From Rhizobium sp. 11515TR (GTDB taxonomy: Bacteria > Pseudomonadota > Alphaproteobacteria > Rhizobiales > Rhizobiaceae): 64,000 nt of DNA. Numbering within the stretch: position 1 is the stretch's first letter; the number at the start of each line of letters is the position of its first letter. Below are positions 35,042-44,124 of the stretch, one piece after another. The position numbers and the translations under genes were made by a program. The notes under the pieces were generated by a model. The model had not been told where the DNA came from. It did not search any database and saw only the letters and a list, made by a program, of their open reading frames with translations. The stretch is from contig NZ_CP023000.1 in assembly GCF_002277895.1 (NCBI RefSeq), positions 124,001 to 188,000 on the forward strand, in the 5' to 3' direction.

Positions 35042-36637
35042 TTACTCCGCAGCAGGAATGAGAGTTTTGGAGGTGAGGTCGGCTTCTGGCTCGTCGCCCA
35101 GTTGCGGGCCTTTGCGAATGGCTTTCACCATCAGACTCATTTCGATAACGATCAGCGCTGTGTAGATCGCCGCAAAACCAAGCAACGTGATCAGCACGCT
35201 AACTGCTCCAAGATTGGAAACGGCAGCGGCGGTTGGCAACACGCCTTCGATAACCCAGGGCTGGCGGCCGAATTCCGCCACGACCCAGCCAAGCTCAATA
35301 GCGACCCAGGGCAGCGGAATGGCGAAGACCGCGATCGTCAACAGCAGTGGATATCGATCCAGCTTCCGTCGTGCCGAGAGCCAGAAGAAGACCGTCATCA
35401 GCAGGATGAAGAGCATTCCGAGGCCGACCATGATGCGGAAGGACCAGAAGAGCGTCGGCACATTCGGAATGGTATCGCGAGCGGCCTGGGCAATCTGCTC
35501 TTCCGTCGCCTGGCGCGGATCGTCGACATAGCGCTTGAGCAGCAGAGCATAGCCGAGTTCATGACCGATATCCTCGAAGGAGGAGCGGGCAGTGGCTACA
35601 TCCTGCGAGACTTCGCCGGGCGTTGCCGGCTTGGCAGCGCGGATCTTCATCAGGGCATCATAAGCCTTGATGCCCTGACGAATATGATTCTTGGCCTGCG
35701 CCTCAAGCTTGTCGATGCCGGCGATTTCCGTCGTCAGCGACCGTGTGCCGATCAGACCCATGGCCCAGGGGATATGGATAGCATAGTGCGTTTCGCGTGC
35801 TTCCTGATCTGGAAAGCCGAAGGCGGTGAAGGCGGCCGGCGCCGGTTCGGTCTTCCACATGGCTTCGATTGCCGCGAGCTTCATCTTCTGATGTTCGGTC
35901 GTCAGATAGCCGCTTTCATCGCCAAGCACGACGACCGAAAGCGCCGAAGCCAGGCCGAAGGATGCGGCAACCGTCATCGAACGCTTCGCGAGCTCGACGC
36001 TGCGGCCCTTCAGGAGATACCAGGCCGAGACACCAAGCACGAAGACCGAGGCGCAGACATAGCCGGCCGAGACGGTATGAACGAACTTCGCCTGCGCCAC
36101 CGGATTGAAGACGACATCGAAGAAACTGACGATCTCCATGCGCATGGTCTGTGGGTTGAGCGCCGAGCCTGCCGGGTTCTGCATCCAGCCATTGGCGATC
36201 AGGATCCACAGCGCCGAGAAGTTCGATCCCAGCGCCACCGCCCAGGTGGCGACCAGATGGCCGACTTTCGACAGCTTGTCCCAGCCGAAGAAGAACAGAC
36301 CGACAAAGGTCGCCTCGAGGAAGAAGGCCATCAATCCTTCGATCGCCAGCGGCGCGCCGAAGATGTCGCCGACATAATAGCTGTAGTAGCTCCAGTTCAT
36401 GCCGAACTGGAATTCCATCACGATGCCGGTGGCGACACCGAGCACGAAGTTGATGCCGAAGAGCGTCCCCCAGAACTTCGTCATCTGCCGCCAGATCTGA
36501 CGACCGGTCATGACATAGGTCGTTTCCATGATGGCAAGCAGCACGGAAAGGCCGAGCGTCAACGGCACAAATAGGAAGTGATACAGCGCCGTCATGGCGA
36601 ACTGCAGGCGCGACAGCGCCACGATATCGAGTTCCAT
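35042..36637 (-). CDS. cydA: Cytochrome bd ubiquinol oxidase subunit I
   Basis: 531 residues from ATG 36637 (GGGAG upstream; the frame is open to 36658). Carries the hemes: His near the N-terminus in 'MTALYHFLFVPLTLGLSVLL', the 'GRQPWVIEGVLPT' motif, and 'FWSFRIMVGLGM' for heme b558/quinol binding. Q-loop of ordinary size. Oxidises quinol with oxygen at low concentration without proton pumping. Genes run cydD-C-A-B-X-hemN on one strand, with a FixK box in front of cydD. Confidence 0.96.
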   Translation of the reverse strand: MELDIVALSRLQFAMTALYHFLFVPLTLGLSVLLAIMETTYVMTGRQIWRQMTKFWGTLFGINFVLGVATGIVMEFQFGMNWSYYSYYVGDIFGAPLAIEGLMAFFLEATFVGLFFFGWDKLSKVGHLVATWAVALGSNFSALWILIANGWMQNPAGSALNPQTMRMEIVSFFDVVFNPVAQAKFVHTVSAGYVCASVFVLGVSAWYLLKGRSVELAKRSMTVAASFGLASALSVVVLGDESGYLTTEHQKMKLAAIEAMWKTEPAPAAFTAFGFPDQEARETHYAIHIPWAMGLIGTRSLTTEIAGIDKLEAQAKNHIRQGIKAYDALMKIRAAKPATPGEVSQDVATARSSFEDIGHELGYALLLKRYVDDPRQATEEQIAQAARDTIPNVPTLFWSFRIMVGLGMLFILLMTVFFWLSARRKLDRYPLLLTIAVFAIPLPWVAIELGWVVAEFGRQPWVIEGVLPTAAAVSNLGAVSVLITLLGFAAIYTALIVIEMSLMVKAIRKGPQLGDEPEADLTSKTLIPAAE

Positions 36638-36718
36638 AGTCTTTCTCCCACGCTCCAAAAGGTGGTTGATGCACCGCAGCCTTGAACGGCCTTGGCTATG
36701 ATTGATCGGTCAGATGTC

Positions 36719-38407
36719 TCAGTCCTGCCTCAGCCGGGCGAGCACTGCATCAAATTCGGTTTCTCCCCGCCGCACATTCGCGACGATCCGGCCCCTCTCG
36801 AGAACGACGATCCGGTCGGCGATCTCGGCTTCGCGGCGAATATGCGTGGCGATGACCAGCGAACGGCCGCGGTCGCGGTCGGCAATGCGCTGCATGACAT
36901 CACGTCCGGTTTCGCGGTCGAGACCTTCAGTCGGCTCGTCGAGAAGCCAGAGCTCCGTGCCAAGCAGGAACAGACGGGCGAGTGCCAGGCGACGGGATTG
37001 TCCGCCGGACAGACCAAGACCGCCTTCGCCGAGGCGGGTGTCGAGGCCTTTCGGTAGGGCCAGTACGTCTTGCAGGAGGCCGGCATCCGCAAGGGCGGTG
37101 TAGAGCATCTCATCGTCTGCATCCGGCGCAGCAAGACGCAAGTTATCCCGCAGGCTGTCCTGGAAAAGCGCGGTGCGCTGTGTCAGCGTCGTGGCCGGAG
37201 CGGTTTCGACCACGCCGCATTCGATGGCGAGTTCACCGGCTAGGACGGCAAACAGGGTCGACTTTCCCGCTCCGCTCGGGCCGATCACCGCTATATGCTC
37301 GTCCGATGCCAGGGAAAGCGTGATGTTCTCGAGTGAATCCATCGCGGCTCCGTCATATCGGGCGGAGACGCCGGAGACTTGGACGGCCAGGCCGTCTGGC
37401 GGCATCTGATGTGCGGGGGGCCGTGCAACCTGTACCAGACGCGGTGAAATGCGGCGGGCAGCAAGCACGGTGCGGCCGAGCTCCAGCGCTCCTCGGCGCA
37501 GCGCTGCAAAGGGTTCGAGCGCTGCAAGGGCCACCAGCAGGCCGAGAGCGGCAACCGGCGCTCCGATAAGGCCGCGTTCGGCCAAGGCGGTGATCGTCAG
37601 CAAAGTGCCGGACGGCAACGTGGCCGAGGCGAGGCCGAAGCCGGCGACAACACCGCTTTCGATCCGGTTCAGCGTATCATCTGCCTCTCGCAAACGATAA
37701 TCGGCGGCAGCAAGCGCCGCGCATTGCGCCTGCAGTCTGCCAGCCATGACGAGGTCGGTCTGTCCGGCGACGAGATCGATGACACGTGAGCGCAGTGCTT
37801 CTATCGCGTGCGCCCGCCGCCGTGCCGGTATCAGCGCCAGACGTCCTGCAAGGGCCGGAATGCCAAGACCGGTAGCGACAAGCCATAGGCCGACGAGCAG
37901 CCCGAACGGGACCGAGAGCAGCATCAGCGCGATGCTGACCGCCAGAGCGGAGACAATCGCGACCGCGGCCGGCACCAGAATGCGCAAATAGAGGGAGTCG
38001 AGCGCATCGATGTCCGCCGTCAGCCGAAAAAGCAGCTTGGCAGGCCTATGCATCAAAATCGTTGCCACGCCGGGCGCTGCCCAACCGCGAAACAGATTTT
38101 CGCGAAGTGTGGCAAGAACGCCGAGCGTCGCGTCATGGGTCGTCAGGCGCTCGCCGTAGCGTGCGCCAGTGCGAAGGATCGCCAGCAGCCTGATGCCGGC
38201 AGACGGGGCAAAGACATCGAAGGTGATGGCCGTTGCCGTCAGGCCGGCAAGCGAAGTCGCCGTGATGAACCAACCAGAGAGCCCGAGCAAAGCGACGCCG
38301 GCAAGCACGGTAAGGGCCGACAGCAGCGCGCCGAGCAACAATAGGCGTCCCCGCGCCGCTAGGAAAAGCCGACAGATGGGATAAAGAGCGGAGACTATCG
38401 ACATCAT
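36719..38407 (-). CDS. cydC: Heterodimeric ABC transporter CydC (cysteine/glutathione export, bd oxidase assembly)
   Basis: 562 residues: six-helix membrane domain then ATPase with Walker A 'IGPSGAGKSTLFAVLAG', signature 'LSGGQSRRLALAR' and Walker B 'LWLLDEPTEGLD'. With CydD it exports thiols to the periplasm, needed for bd oxidase assembly. Its ATG overlaps the cydD stop, indicating translational coupling; cydA follows 81 bases on. Confidence 0.94.
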   Translation of the reverse strand: MMSIVSALYPICRLFLAARGRLLLLGALLSALTVLAGVALLGLSGWFITATSLAGLTATAITFDVFAPSAGIRLLAILRTGARYGERLTTHDATLGVLATLRENLFRGWAAPGVATILMHRPAKLLFRLTADIDALDSLYLRILVPAAVAIVSALAVSIALMLLSVPFGLLVGLWLVATGLGIPALAGRLALIPARRRAHAIEALRSRVIDLVAGQTDLVMAGRLQAQCAALAAADYRLREADDTLNRIESGVVAGFGLASATLPSGTLLTITALAERGLIGAPVAALGLLVALAALEPFAALRRGALELGRTVLAARRISPRLVQVARPPAHQMPPDGLAVQVSGVSARYDGAAMDSLENITLSLASDEHIAVIGPSGAGKSTLFAVLAGELAIECGVVETAPATTLTQRTALFQDSLRDNLRLAAPDADDEMLYTALADAGLLQDVLALPKGLDTRLGEGGLGLSGGQSRRLALARLFLLGTELWLLDEPTEGLDRETGRDVMQRIADRDRGRSLVIATHIRREAEIADRIVVLERGRIVANVRRGETEFDAVLARLRQD

Positions 38408-40164
38408 GCCGCTTCCTCCCGGACCGATGCGTCGATATAGATTACCCGACCCATTCTTGCGGCCAGAACGGGGTCATGGGTGGCAACAACGAGTGTCCGT
38501 CCGCGAGCAATCGCCAACAACGCATCCGTGGCCTCACGTGCGGTTTCGGTGTCGAGATGCGCGGTCGGCTCGTCTGCGAGGATGATGTCAACATGCGGGG
38601 TTGCGGCGGCACGGGCAATCGCCAATCTGAGCGCCTCGCCGCCGGACAGGCCCGCTCCGCCTTCGCCGATCGACATGGCGCGGTGCTGGGTCACAGTTCG
38701 CCGCAGATGAGCAAGGTCAATCGCTTGTTGCACCGCGTGCGTGCTGACTTCGGGTCGGCCGAGCGTGATGTTGCTGGTCATCGTGCCGGCAAAAATATGC
38801 GGCCGTTGACCGATCCAGGCCATGCGCCGTCGCAGTGCGGACGCGGAAATATCATTTAGTCGCTGCCCGCCGACATGGATCGTGCCGCTCTCTGAACGAG
38901 CAAGTCCAGCAATCAACGACAACATGGTCGTCTTGCCGGCACCGCTTTCTCCCAGGATAGCCACGTGCTCACCGGCTGCGATCGCCAGGCTGAAACCGTC
39001 GAAAACAGGCATTTGCTCGGGCCGGTGCCGGAAACAGAGCCGATCGACATCGATTGACGGCAACGTACGATCACGGCTGGTTTCCGCCACCTTTTCATCG
39101 CGCCAGCCCGGCAACGTCACGCCAGTGCTGGATAGTGCGTCGAGAGCGTCCAGGGCTGCCTCTCCGGCTGCCCGGTCGTGCCAGACTGCCGATAGTTCCC
39201 GCAGAGGCTCGAAGAAGCTCGGAGCCAGCAGGAGAATGAACAGACCTTGGGTCAGGCTCAATCTGCCGGACCACGTGCCGACATCGATTGCGCCGAGCAG
39301 ATTGAAGCCGACATAGACGGCCATTGCGGCTACGCCCAGTGCGGCGAACAATTCCAGGACTGCCGAGGATAGAAAGGCTATCTTGAGCACAGCCATGGTT
39401 CGCATCTTGAGCTGTTCCGCATCAGCCCGTAGTCGCAAGGCGGTGCGATCGACGGCGCCGAGCGCGCGAATAGTGGCAAGGCCGCGCAGCCGTTCGAGGA
39501 GAAAAGCATTGAGCCCGCCGGTCTCGGCCAGTTGCTTTTCGCTTGCGGCCTTGGCTCGCCAGCCGATCAGGGCCATGAACATGGGGATCAGTGGCGCCGT
39601 AAAGAGCAGAATGAGGGCTGCAACCCAGGAGACCGGTGCAACGCAGATGAGGATGATCAGTGGGACGGCACTTGCTTTCAGCCGCGCCGGCCGGAAGCGG
39701 GCGAGATAGGGCACGATGGTTTCAGCCTGCTCGGCGATGAGGCTTGCGGCAAAACCGGACGCTGGACGATCGCTGTCCAGTGGCGATCGGTCGGCGAGTG
39801 CTGTAACGGCAATCTCGCGCCGCCGGCTCAGTTCTGCGCGCGCGGCCTGAAAGGCCAAACGTCCGCCCAAGGCATCCAGCCCGGCACGCAAGGCGCCAAC
39901 GAGAAAGACGAACAGCGCCGGTACCGCCGTTGCCGTTATGCTATGTCCATCAGCGATTGCGCCTATCCCGGTGGCAAGCAAGGCTGCTTGAGGAATCCAG
40001 AGGAGCGACGCCAGCGTTTGCACGAGAGCGGCCGGTGACAATTTGGCGCGCATTGTCCTTGGCGACCGGTCTTTTGGGGAAGACGGCTGGATTGAGCTGT
40101 CGGTGACGTCGGTCTCTGCCTCTCGTCTGACTTCCGATCCCGTATCGAAGAATGCGGTGGTCAT
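38404..40164 (-). CDS. cydD: Heterodimeric ABC transporter CydD
   Basis: About 586 residues from ATG 40164 (GAGGCAGG upstream; the frame is open to 40245). Membrane domain, then ATPase with Walker A 'LGESGAGKTTMLSLIAG', signature 'LSGGEALRLAIAR' and Walker B 'DIILADEPTAHLD'. Partner of CydC. First gene of the cyd operon. The FixK box at 40423 is 258 bases from this start, longer than at the other genes, so the leader may be long or the true start further up. Confidence 0.93.
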   Translation of the reverse strand: MTTAFFDTGSEVRREAETDVTDSSIQPSSPKDRSPRTMRAKLSPAALVQTLASLLWIPQAALLATGIGAIADGHSITATAVPALFVFLVGALRAGLDALGGRLAFQAARAELSRRREIAVTALADRSPLDSDRPASGFAASLIAEQAETIVPYLARFRPARLKASAVPLIILICVAPVSWVAALILLFTAPLIPMFMALIGWRAKAASEKQLAETGGLNAFLLERLRGLATIRALGAVDRTALRLRADAEQLKMRTMAVLKIAFLSSAVLELFAALGVAAMAVYVGFNLLGAIDVGTWSGRLSLTQGLFILLLAPSFFEPLRELSAVWHDRAAGEAALDALDALSSTGVTLPGWRDEKVAETSRDRTLPSIDVDRLCFRHRPEQMPVFDGFSLAIAAGEHVAILGESGAGKTTMLSLIAGLARSESGTIHVGGQRLNDISASALRRRMAWIGQRPHIFAGTMTSNITLGRPEVSTHAVQQAIDLAHLRRTVTQHRAMSIGEGGAGLSGGEALRLAIARAAATPHVDIILADEPTAHLDTETAREATDALLAIARGRTLVVATHDPVLAARMGRVIYIDASVREEAA

Positions 40165-40620
40165 CGTGCCTGCCTCTTGTCGATGGGGTTGGCGCTCATG
40201 CGCTTGCCGTCGAGCAAACGACGCGCGTCTTCGCTGCCTCGACAAGCACGAGATGAATGAGGAAGGATTGGACGAGAGACGCAGGGCTCATGGTGATTTC
40301 CGTCGCTTCAGTGCCTTTAGACAATTCTAGATGCACTTCGTTCGGTGCGAGATTTTTGGGTTGGTCTGGACTGTCTGCACGGTGAACTCGACTTTTAGTA
40401 ATCCGCCTGCGACGCTCCGGCTTTGACCTAGATCAACTTCGAGAAACTATGAGAGACGGTATCGCCAGGCAGGGTCTCCGCCAGTGCGGGAAAAGCTCGG
40501 TCGTCACCAACAGCTGGTTTTTGGGCTGTCTGAGGAATCTAGATGGCGATCAAAACGGCGCGTCGAGCCAGTCGTTCGCCGCCCGCAATATCGCCTTTGT
40601 GCCTATGGCGATTGTGTTGT
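40165..40620. other. Upstream region of the cyd operon
   Basis: About 450 bases between cydD and the CBS-BON gene, with a FixK box at 40423-40436. Short frames here have no ribosome sites; no other gene seen. Confidence 0.5.
40423..40436. promoter_or_regulatory. FNR/FixK box
   Basis: TTGACCTAGATCAA, exact match, 258 bases before the chosen cydD start. Likely controls cydDCABX-hemN. Confidence 0.78.
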
Positions 40621-41334
40621 TCAGACCACTTCACTCTGCGCCGGCATGACAACACCGAGATAGGGATCGATCCATGTGATCTGGTCGGTAACGGACTTGA
40701 CGCCCGGCACATTCTCCGCTGCAACCTTGGCGGCCAGTCGTTCTCTTTCGTCGAAGATGGTGCCGGACAATTCGACAACGCCGTTCTGAACGCTGACTTT
40801 TATGAAGCCATTCTGGCTCCAGCTCTGATGGGACAGCTCGGCAATGACCGCCTCGGCGATCTGATCGTCGCTGGCCTGGACCTTCTCCTTTGGCAGCATG
40901 TTCGCCAGCGCCCGCAACAGGTCTGATCGGCAGACCATACCGATCACTTTGCCTTGGACGACGACAGGCAAGCGCTTGATCCCATGCTTCTCCATCAGGT
41001 CGGCGGCAACGGCGAGCGTCGCATTGGGAGCGATCGTGACAACCTCCGACGTCATCACTTCTTCAACGTTGCGGCCGTGCGAAAGAACATACTCATCAGC
41101 AAGCTTGCCCGGGCTGGTCAGAAACTCGAGCAGCCAGGATCGCTTGCGCTCCGTCTGCAATTCCGAGCGGCGAAGGAAATCGCCTTCGCTGACAATGCCG
41201 ACGATGTTTCCGTTGGCATCAACGACTGGAAGACCGCTGACGTGACGGTCGAGCATAATCGTTGCCGCATCCACCACCGATGTTTTGGGACTTACGGTGA
41301 TGGCTGGTGCGTTCATGATTTCTTGAATGAGCAT
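40621..41334 (-). CDS. CBS-pair plus BON domain protein
   Basis: 237 residues. Two CBS domains: 'MLIQEIMNAPAITVSPKTSV' ... 'LPVVDANGNIVGIVSEGDFL', and 'VEEVMTSEVVTIAPNATLAV' ... 'LPVVVQGKVIGMVCRSDLLR'. A C-terminal BON domain follows from about 150 ('GFIKVSVQNGVVELSGTIFD', 'VPGVKSVTDQI'). CBS pairs bind adenine nucleotides and BON domains are thought to bind phospholipid or polymer surfaces. An exact FixK box is 94 bases upstream. A paralogue with the same order lies at 42876-43580. Confidence 0.9.
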   Translation of the reverse strand: MLIQEIMNAPAITVSPKTSVVDAATIMLDRHVSGLPVVDANGNIVGIVSEGDFLRRSELQTERKRSWLLEFLTSPGKLADEYVLSHGRNVEEVMTSEVVTIAPNATLAVAADLMEKHGIKRLPVVVQGKVIGMVCRSDLLRALANMLPKEKVQASDDQIAEAVIAELSHQSWSQNGFIKVSVQNGVVELSGTIFDERERLAAKVAAENVPGVKSVTDQITWIDPYLGVVMPAQSEVV

Positions 41335-41428
41335 GGTCGTCTCCTGGCGATGGATTTGGTTTGTGGTGCCGATAGGGGTTTGGATTGTTCCATGCCGAGA
41401 AGGTTACAGAGCGCACGATTGCGATGCT

Positions 41429-41442
41429 TTGATCGACATCAA
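41429..41442. promoter_or_regulatory. FNR/FixK box
   Basis: TTGATCGACATCAA, a full TTGAT-N4-ATCAA palindrome and the best FNR consensus in the window. It is 94 bases before the CBS-BON start at 41334. Confidence 0.82.
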
Positions 41443-41565
41443 ATGAGCGGGGCTAGTTGAGGTCATTGGCAAGTTTTGTTTGCGCGACGATGGACCGCAG
41501 ACCATTTGCTTGAAAGCCGCGCTGCAACTTCAAACGGCCACAGCGGGAGAACCGCGGGGGAGGCG

Positions 41566-42879
41566 CTATGAGACGAACATCATCACGGCTGCGACCGCCA
41601 TCAACGCGACCGTGGCCCAGCCGATATATGCTGCCAATATCCCTATCGTGTACGGGCCCATGACCTTCGGGTTTGTCGCCAACAACAGGATGATGGCAAT
41701 CAGGGGAACGGCCAGCAGCCCATTTATAACGGCGCTCCAGAACAGTGCGTTCATCGGATTGATCGGCGAATACTGAATGACCAGGGCGAGCAGCACACTT
41801 ATGGCGATCACACCGTAAAAGCCCCGGGCGTCATTGGGAGCGCGCTCGAGCCCGAATTTCCAATCCATGGCCTCTGCAAGCGCATAGCCGGCGGAACCTG
41901 CGAGAACAGGCACGCCGATGAGACCGACGCCTAAAATTCCGAGCGCGAAGATAAGTGCGGCAAAGGGTCCGGCCAGCGGCCGCAGTGCGCTTGCTGCTTG
42001 TGCGGCCGTGTCGATCTGGGTGATGCCGGCGACATTGAGCGTCACGGCGGTCGCCAATATGATGAAGAAGGCCGTGAGATTGGAGTAGAGCATGCCACTC
42101 CATGTATCCCAGCCAATGCGACGAAGTTCCTTGGGAGCTGTCGCGCTGTCTCTGGACAAAGGCACTGAATCGGGAGCGGCATTCATATCCTCCACTTCTT
42201 CCGATGCCTGCCAGAAGAAGAGGTAAGGACTGATCGTCGTCCCGAAGACGCCGACGACGACCGCAGCATAGGTCGACGTCGGGGTGATCGTCGGCCAGAT
42301 CGTCCTCAAGGCAACTTGCTGCCAGTCGATATGGACGGTGAAGAGGACCGCCGCATAAGCCAGGAGCGAAATTGTCAGCCACTTCAGGAACGCGACATAG
42401 CGGTGATAAGGGATGAAGACCTGAAGCGCGAGCGTCCCGAAAACGAAGAACATTGTCATCAGGTGTCGGTTGAAGCCTGTCACCAGCTCCGCGACCTCGC
42501 CCATGGCGGCAACATCGGCGGCGATATTCAGAATATTGGCGATCAGAAGCGAGAAAACGACAGCATAGAGGACCAAGGGTGGAAATGCGGTCTTTATGTT
42601 CGCCGCCAGGCCCTGTCCGGTCACACGCCCGATCCGAGCGCACGTCGCCTGGACGACCGCCATCATTGGAAATGACACCGGCATTGTCCAAAGCATGTTC
42701 AGACCGAATTGCGCTCCCGCCTGGGAGTAGGTGGCAATACCGCTCGGATCATCGTCGGCGACGCCGGTGATCAGGCCTGGACCCACACTCGCGAGTGGGT
42801 GCTCTCGCAGGCGAGCAAGGCGACCCGACAATCGCGATCGCCACGAGGATTGTCCAATAGTGGCGAGTTCCTGACTCAT
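41566..42879 (-). CDS. Nramp-related divalent metal transporter
   Basis: 437 residues with about eleven membrane helices. The first helix carries 'GVADDDPSGIATYSQAGAQF', the position of the Nramp 'DPGN' metal site, here DPSG. The helix-6 site, normally a Met-Pro-His, reads 'ISPYLFFWQ', so the methionine/histidine ligands are missing. It belongs to the widespread bacterial Nramp-like group whose metal preference (possibly Mg or other hard ions) differs from classic MntH. ATG overlaps the stop of the CBS-BON gene by 4 bases, hence one operon. Confidence 0.85.
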   Translation of the reverse strand: MSQELATIGQSSWRSRLSGRLARLREHPLASVGPGLITGVADDDPSGIATYSQAGAQFGLNMLWTMPVSFPMMAVVQATCARIGRVTGQGLAANIKTAFPPLVLYAVVFSLLIANILNIAADVAAMGEVAELVTGFNRHLMTMFFVFGTLALQVFIPYHRYVAFLKWLTISLLAYAAVLFTVHIDWQQVALRTIWPTITPTSTYAAVVVGVFGTTISPYLFFWQASEEVEDMNAAPDSVPLSRDSATAPKELRRIGWDTWSGMLYSNLTAFFIILATAVTLNVAGITQIDTAAQAASALRPLAGPFAALIFALGILGVGLIGVPVLAGSAGYALAEAMDWKFGLERAPNDARGFYGVIAISVLLALVIQYSPINPMNALFWSAVINGLLAVPLIAIILLLATNPKVMGPYTIGILAAYIGWATVALMAVAAVMMFVS

Positions 42880-43580
42880 TGGCCACTGTCTCGCGTCGTT
42901 GAAACGCTGATGGCGTCCGAAGGCGGGAGCGTTGTCCGATCGATATATCCATTGATTCCTCGAATTCCCTCCACAAGCGTTCGGATCGCCTTTTGTTGGA
43001 TATTGGATTCGAGGATTCCCTTCACCTGTACCTGGCCGTCTTTGACGATGACGTCGACCTTGTTGCTACCAATCCCGAGATCCACGGCCAACCGGGTCTT
43101 GATGGCGAGCCGCATGGCGTCATCACCTTTAGCGACGTGTCGATCAGGTGCATCGATGACCAGATTGATCAAATCGCATCGACTGACGATACCGACAAGA
43201 CGACGGTTGCTAATGACCGGAACTCGCTTGATTCTGTGGGACAGCATCAGGTTACCAATCCGCCCGACATCCGTTTCGGGGGTGACGCTGATAACCTCGC
43301 GGTGCATCGCCTCGCCGACCGACCACCCGTAGATTTGAATGTAAGTGTTCAAGCCATGCCGATCGTCTTGCTCGAACTTGTCTTTGGCCGACGACGCCCA
43401 GTTATCGCCGACGCGTCGCAGGAGATCCCCTTCGGTGAGGATGCCACAGACCTCGCCGTTGTCGCCAATCGCGGGAAGGCCGCTGATATCATTGGCGCGC
43501 AAGAGCAGCGCCGCGTTTCGGACGCTCATCGTCGGCGTGGTTGTGATGACATTCCGTGTCATGATGTCTTTGGCTTGCAC
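42876..43580 (-). CDS. CBS-pair plus BON domain protein
   Basis: 234 residues, paralogous in layout to the protein at 40621. CBS1 'MQAKDIMTRNVITTTPTMSV' with 'VCGILTEGDLLRR', CBS2 'VGEAMHREVISVTPETDVGR' with 'LVGIVSRCDLINLV', then a BON domain ('NKVDVIVKDGQVQVKGILES'). Translationally coupled to the Nramp-like gene, suggesting that nucleotide binding by the CBS pair gates or monitors metal transport; that is inference. The FixK box at 44046 serves the operon from the upstream small gene. Confidence 0.9.
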   Translation of the reverse strand: MQAKDIMTRNVITTTPTMSVRNAALLLRANDISGLPAIGDNGEVCGILTEGDLLRRVGDNWASSAKDKFEQDDRHGLNTYIQIYGWSVGEAMHREVISVTPETDVGRIGNLMLSHRIKRVPVISNRRLVGIVSRCDLINLVIDAPDRHVAKGDDAMRLAIKTRLAVDLGIGSNKVDVIVKDGQVQVKGILESNIQQKAIRTLVEGIRGINGYIDRTTLPPSDAISVSTTRDSGQ

Positions 43581-43671
43581 GACGGCTCTCCATCTTCACT
43601 TACTTTAGGTATTCGCGCTATTGCCGCGCCTATAGAATCCCAGGCACGCCAAAAGGCGCTCGATGTCATCG

Positions 43672-43983
43672 TCAGGCGTCGTTTCGGATCGATTCCAGAA
43701 CGATTGCCTGCTCTTGGGCCGAGGCCAGCAGTTCTTCCGCATATTCCTCAGCGGACTTCGTGTCGGTTCCGCACAGTCTGGCGTCATGGCATTTGCGATC
43801 AATGGCGTGCCGCATTGCTTTGATGAGATCTGCTCTCTCGCCGATATCGTGAAGACGTATCAGACGGGTGAGCGCCGTCAGCGCGATGAGTTCAAGGACC
43901 ATCATGCGCCCTTCCACCTCGCCGAGGGAGGGAATGGCTTTAGAGGCTGCACCGCCCAGGCTGTCGCGTCTGGCTCTCAGCAT
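43672..43983 (-). CDS. Hypothetical protein, 103 aa
   Basis: ATG 43983 with AGGAGC six bases upstream. Helical soluble protein: 'MMVLELIALTALTRLIRLHD', 'DLIKAMRHAIDRKCHDARLC', 'SAEEYAEELLASAQEQAIVL'. Family not recognised. It leads the unit small gene - CBS-BON - Nramp and has an exact FixK box 62 bases upstream, so it is probably expressed under low oxygen. Confidence 0.7.
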   Translation of the reverse strand: MLRARRDSLGGAASKAIPSLGEVEGRMMVLELIALTALTRLIRLHDIGERADLIKAMRHAIDRKCHDARLCGTDTKSAEEYAEELLASAQEQAIVLESIRNDA

Positions 43984-44045
43984 TAGCTTGCTCCTTCATG
44001 GGTTTGGTAGCAGGAAGCAGTCTGCGGATATTTGCCGCCGCGGCA

Positions 44046-44059
44046 TTGATCAGGATCAA
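44046..44059. promoter_or_regulatory. FNR/FixK box
   Basis: TTGATCAGGATCAA, exact match, 62 bases before the start at 43983. Confidence 0.82.
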
Positions 44060-44124
44060 TGAGGGGAAGGATCTTCCCGACCAGACGCAAAGCGACGTGG
44101 TGATGTGATCCGACTATCCGTGCT

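Noticed and set aside
35102..36574. 490-codon open frame on the plus strand
   Set aside because: Lies wholly antisense to cydA; His/Arg/Asp-rich low-complexity product typical of shadows.
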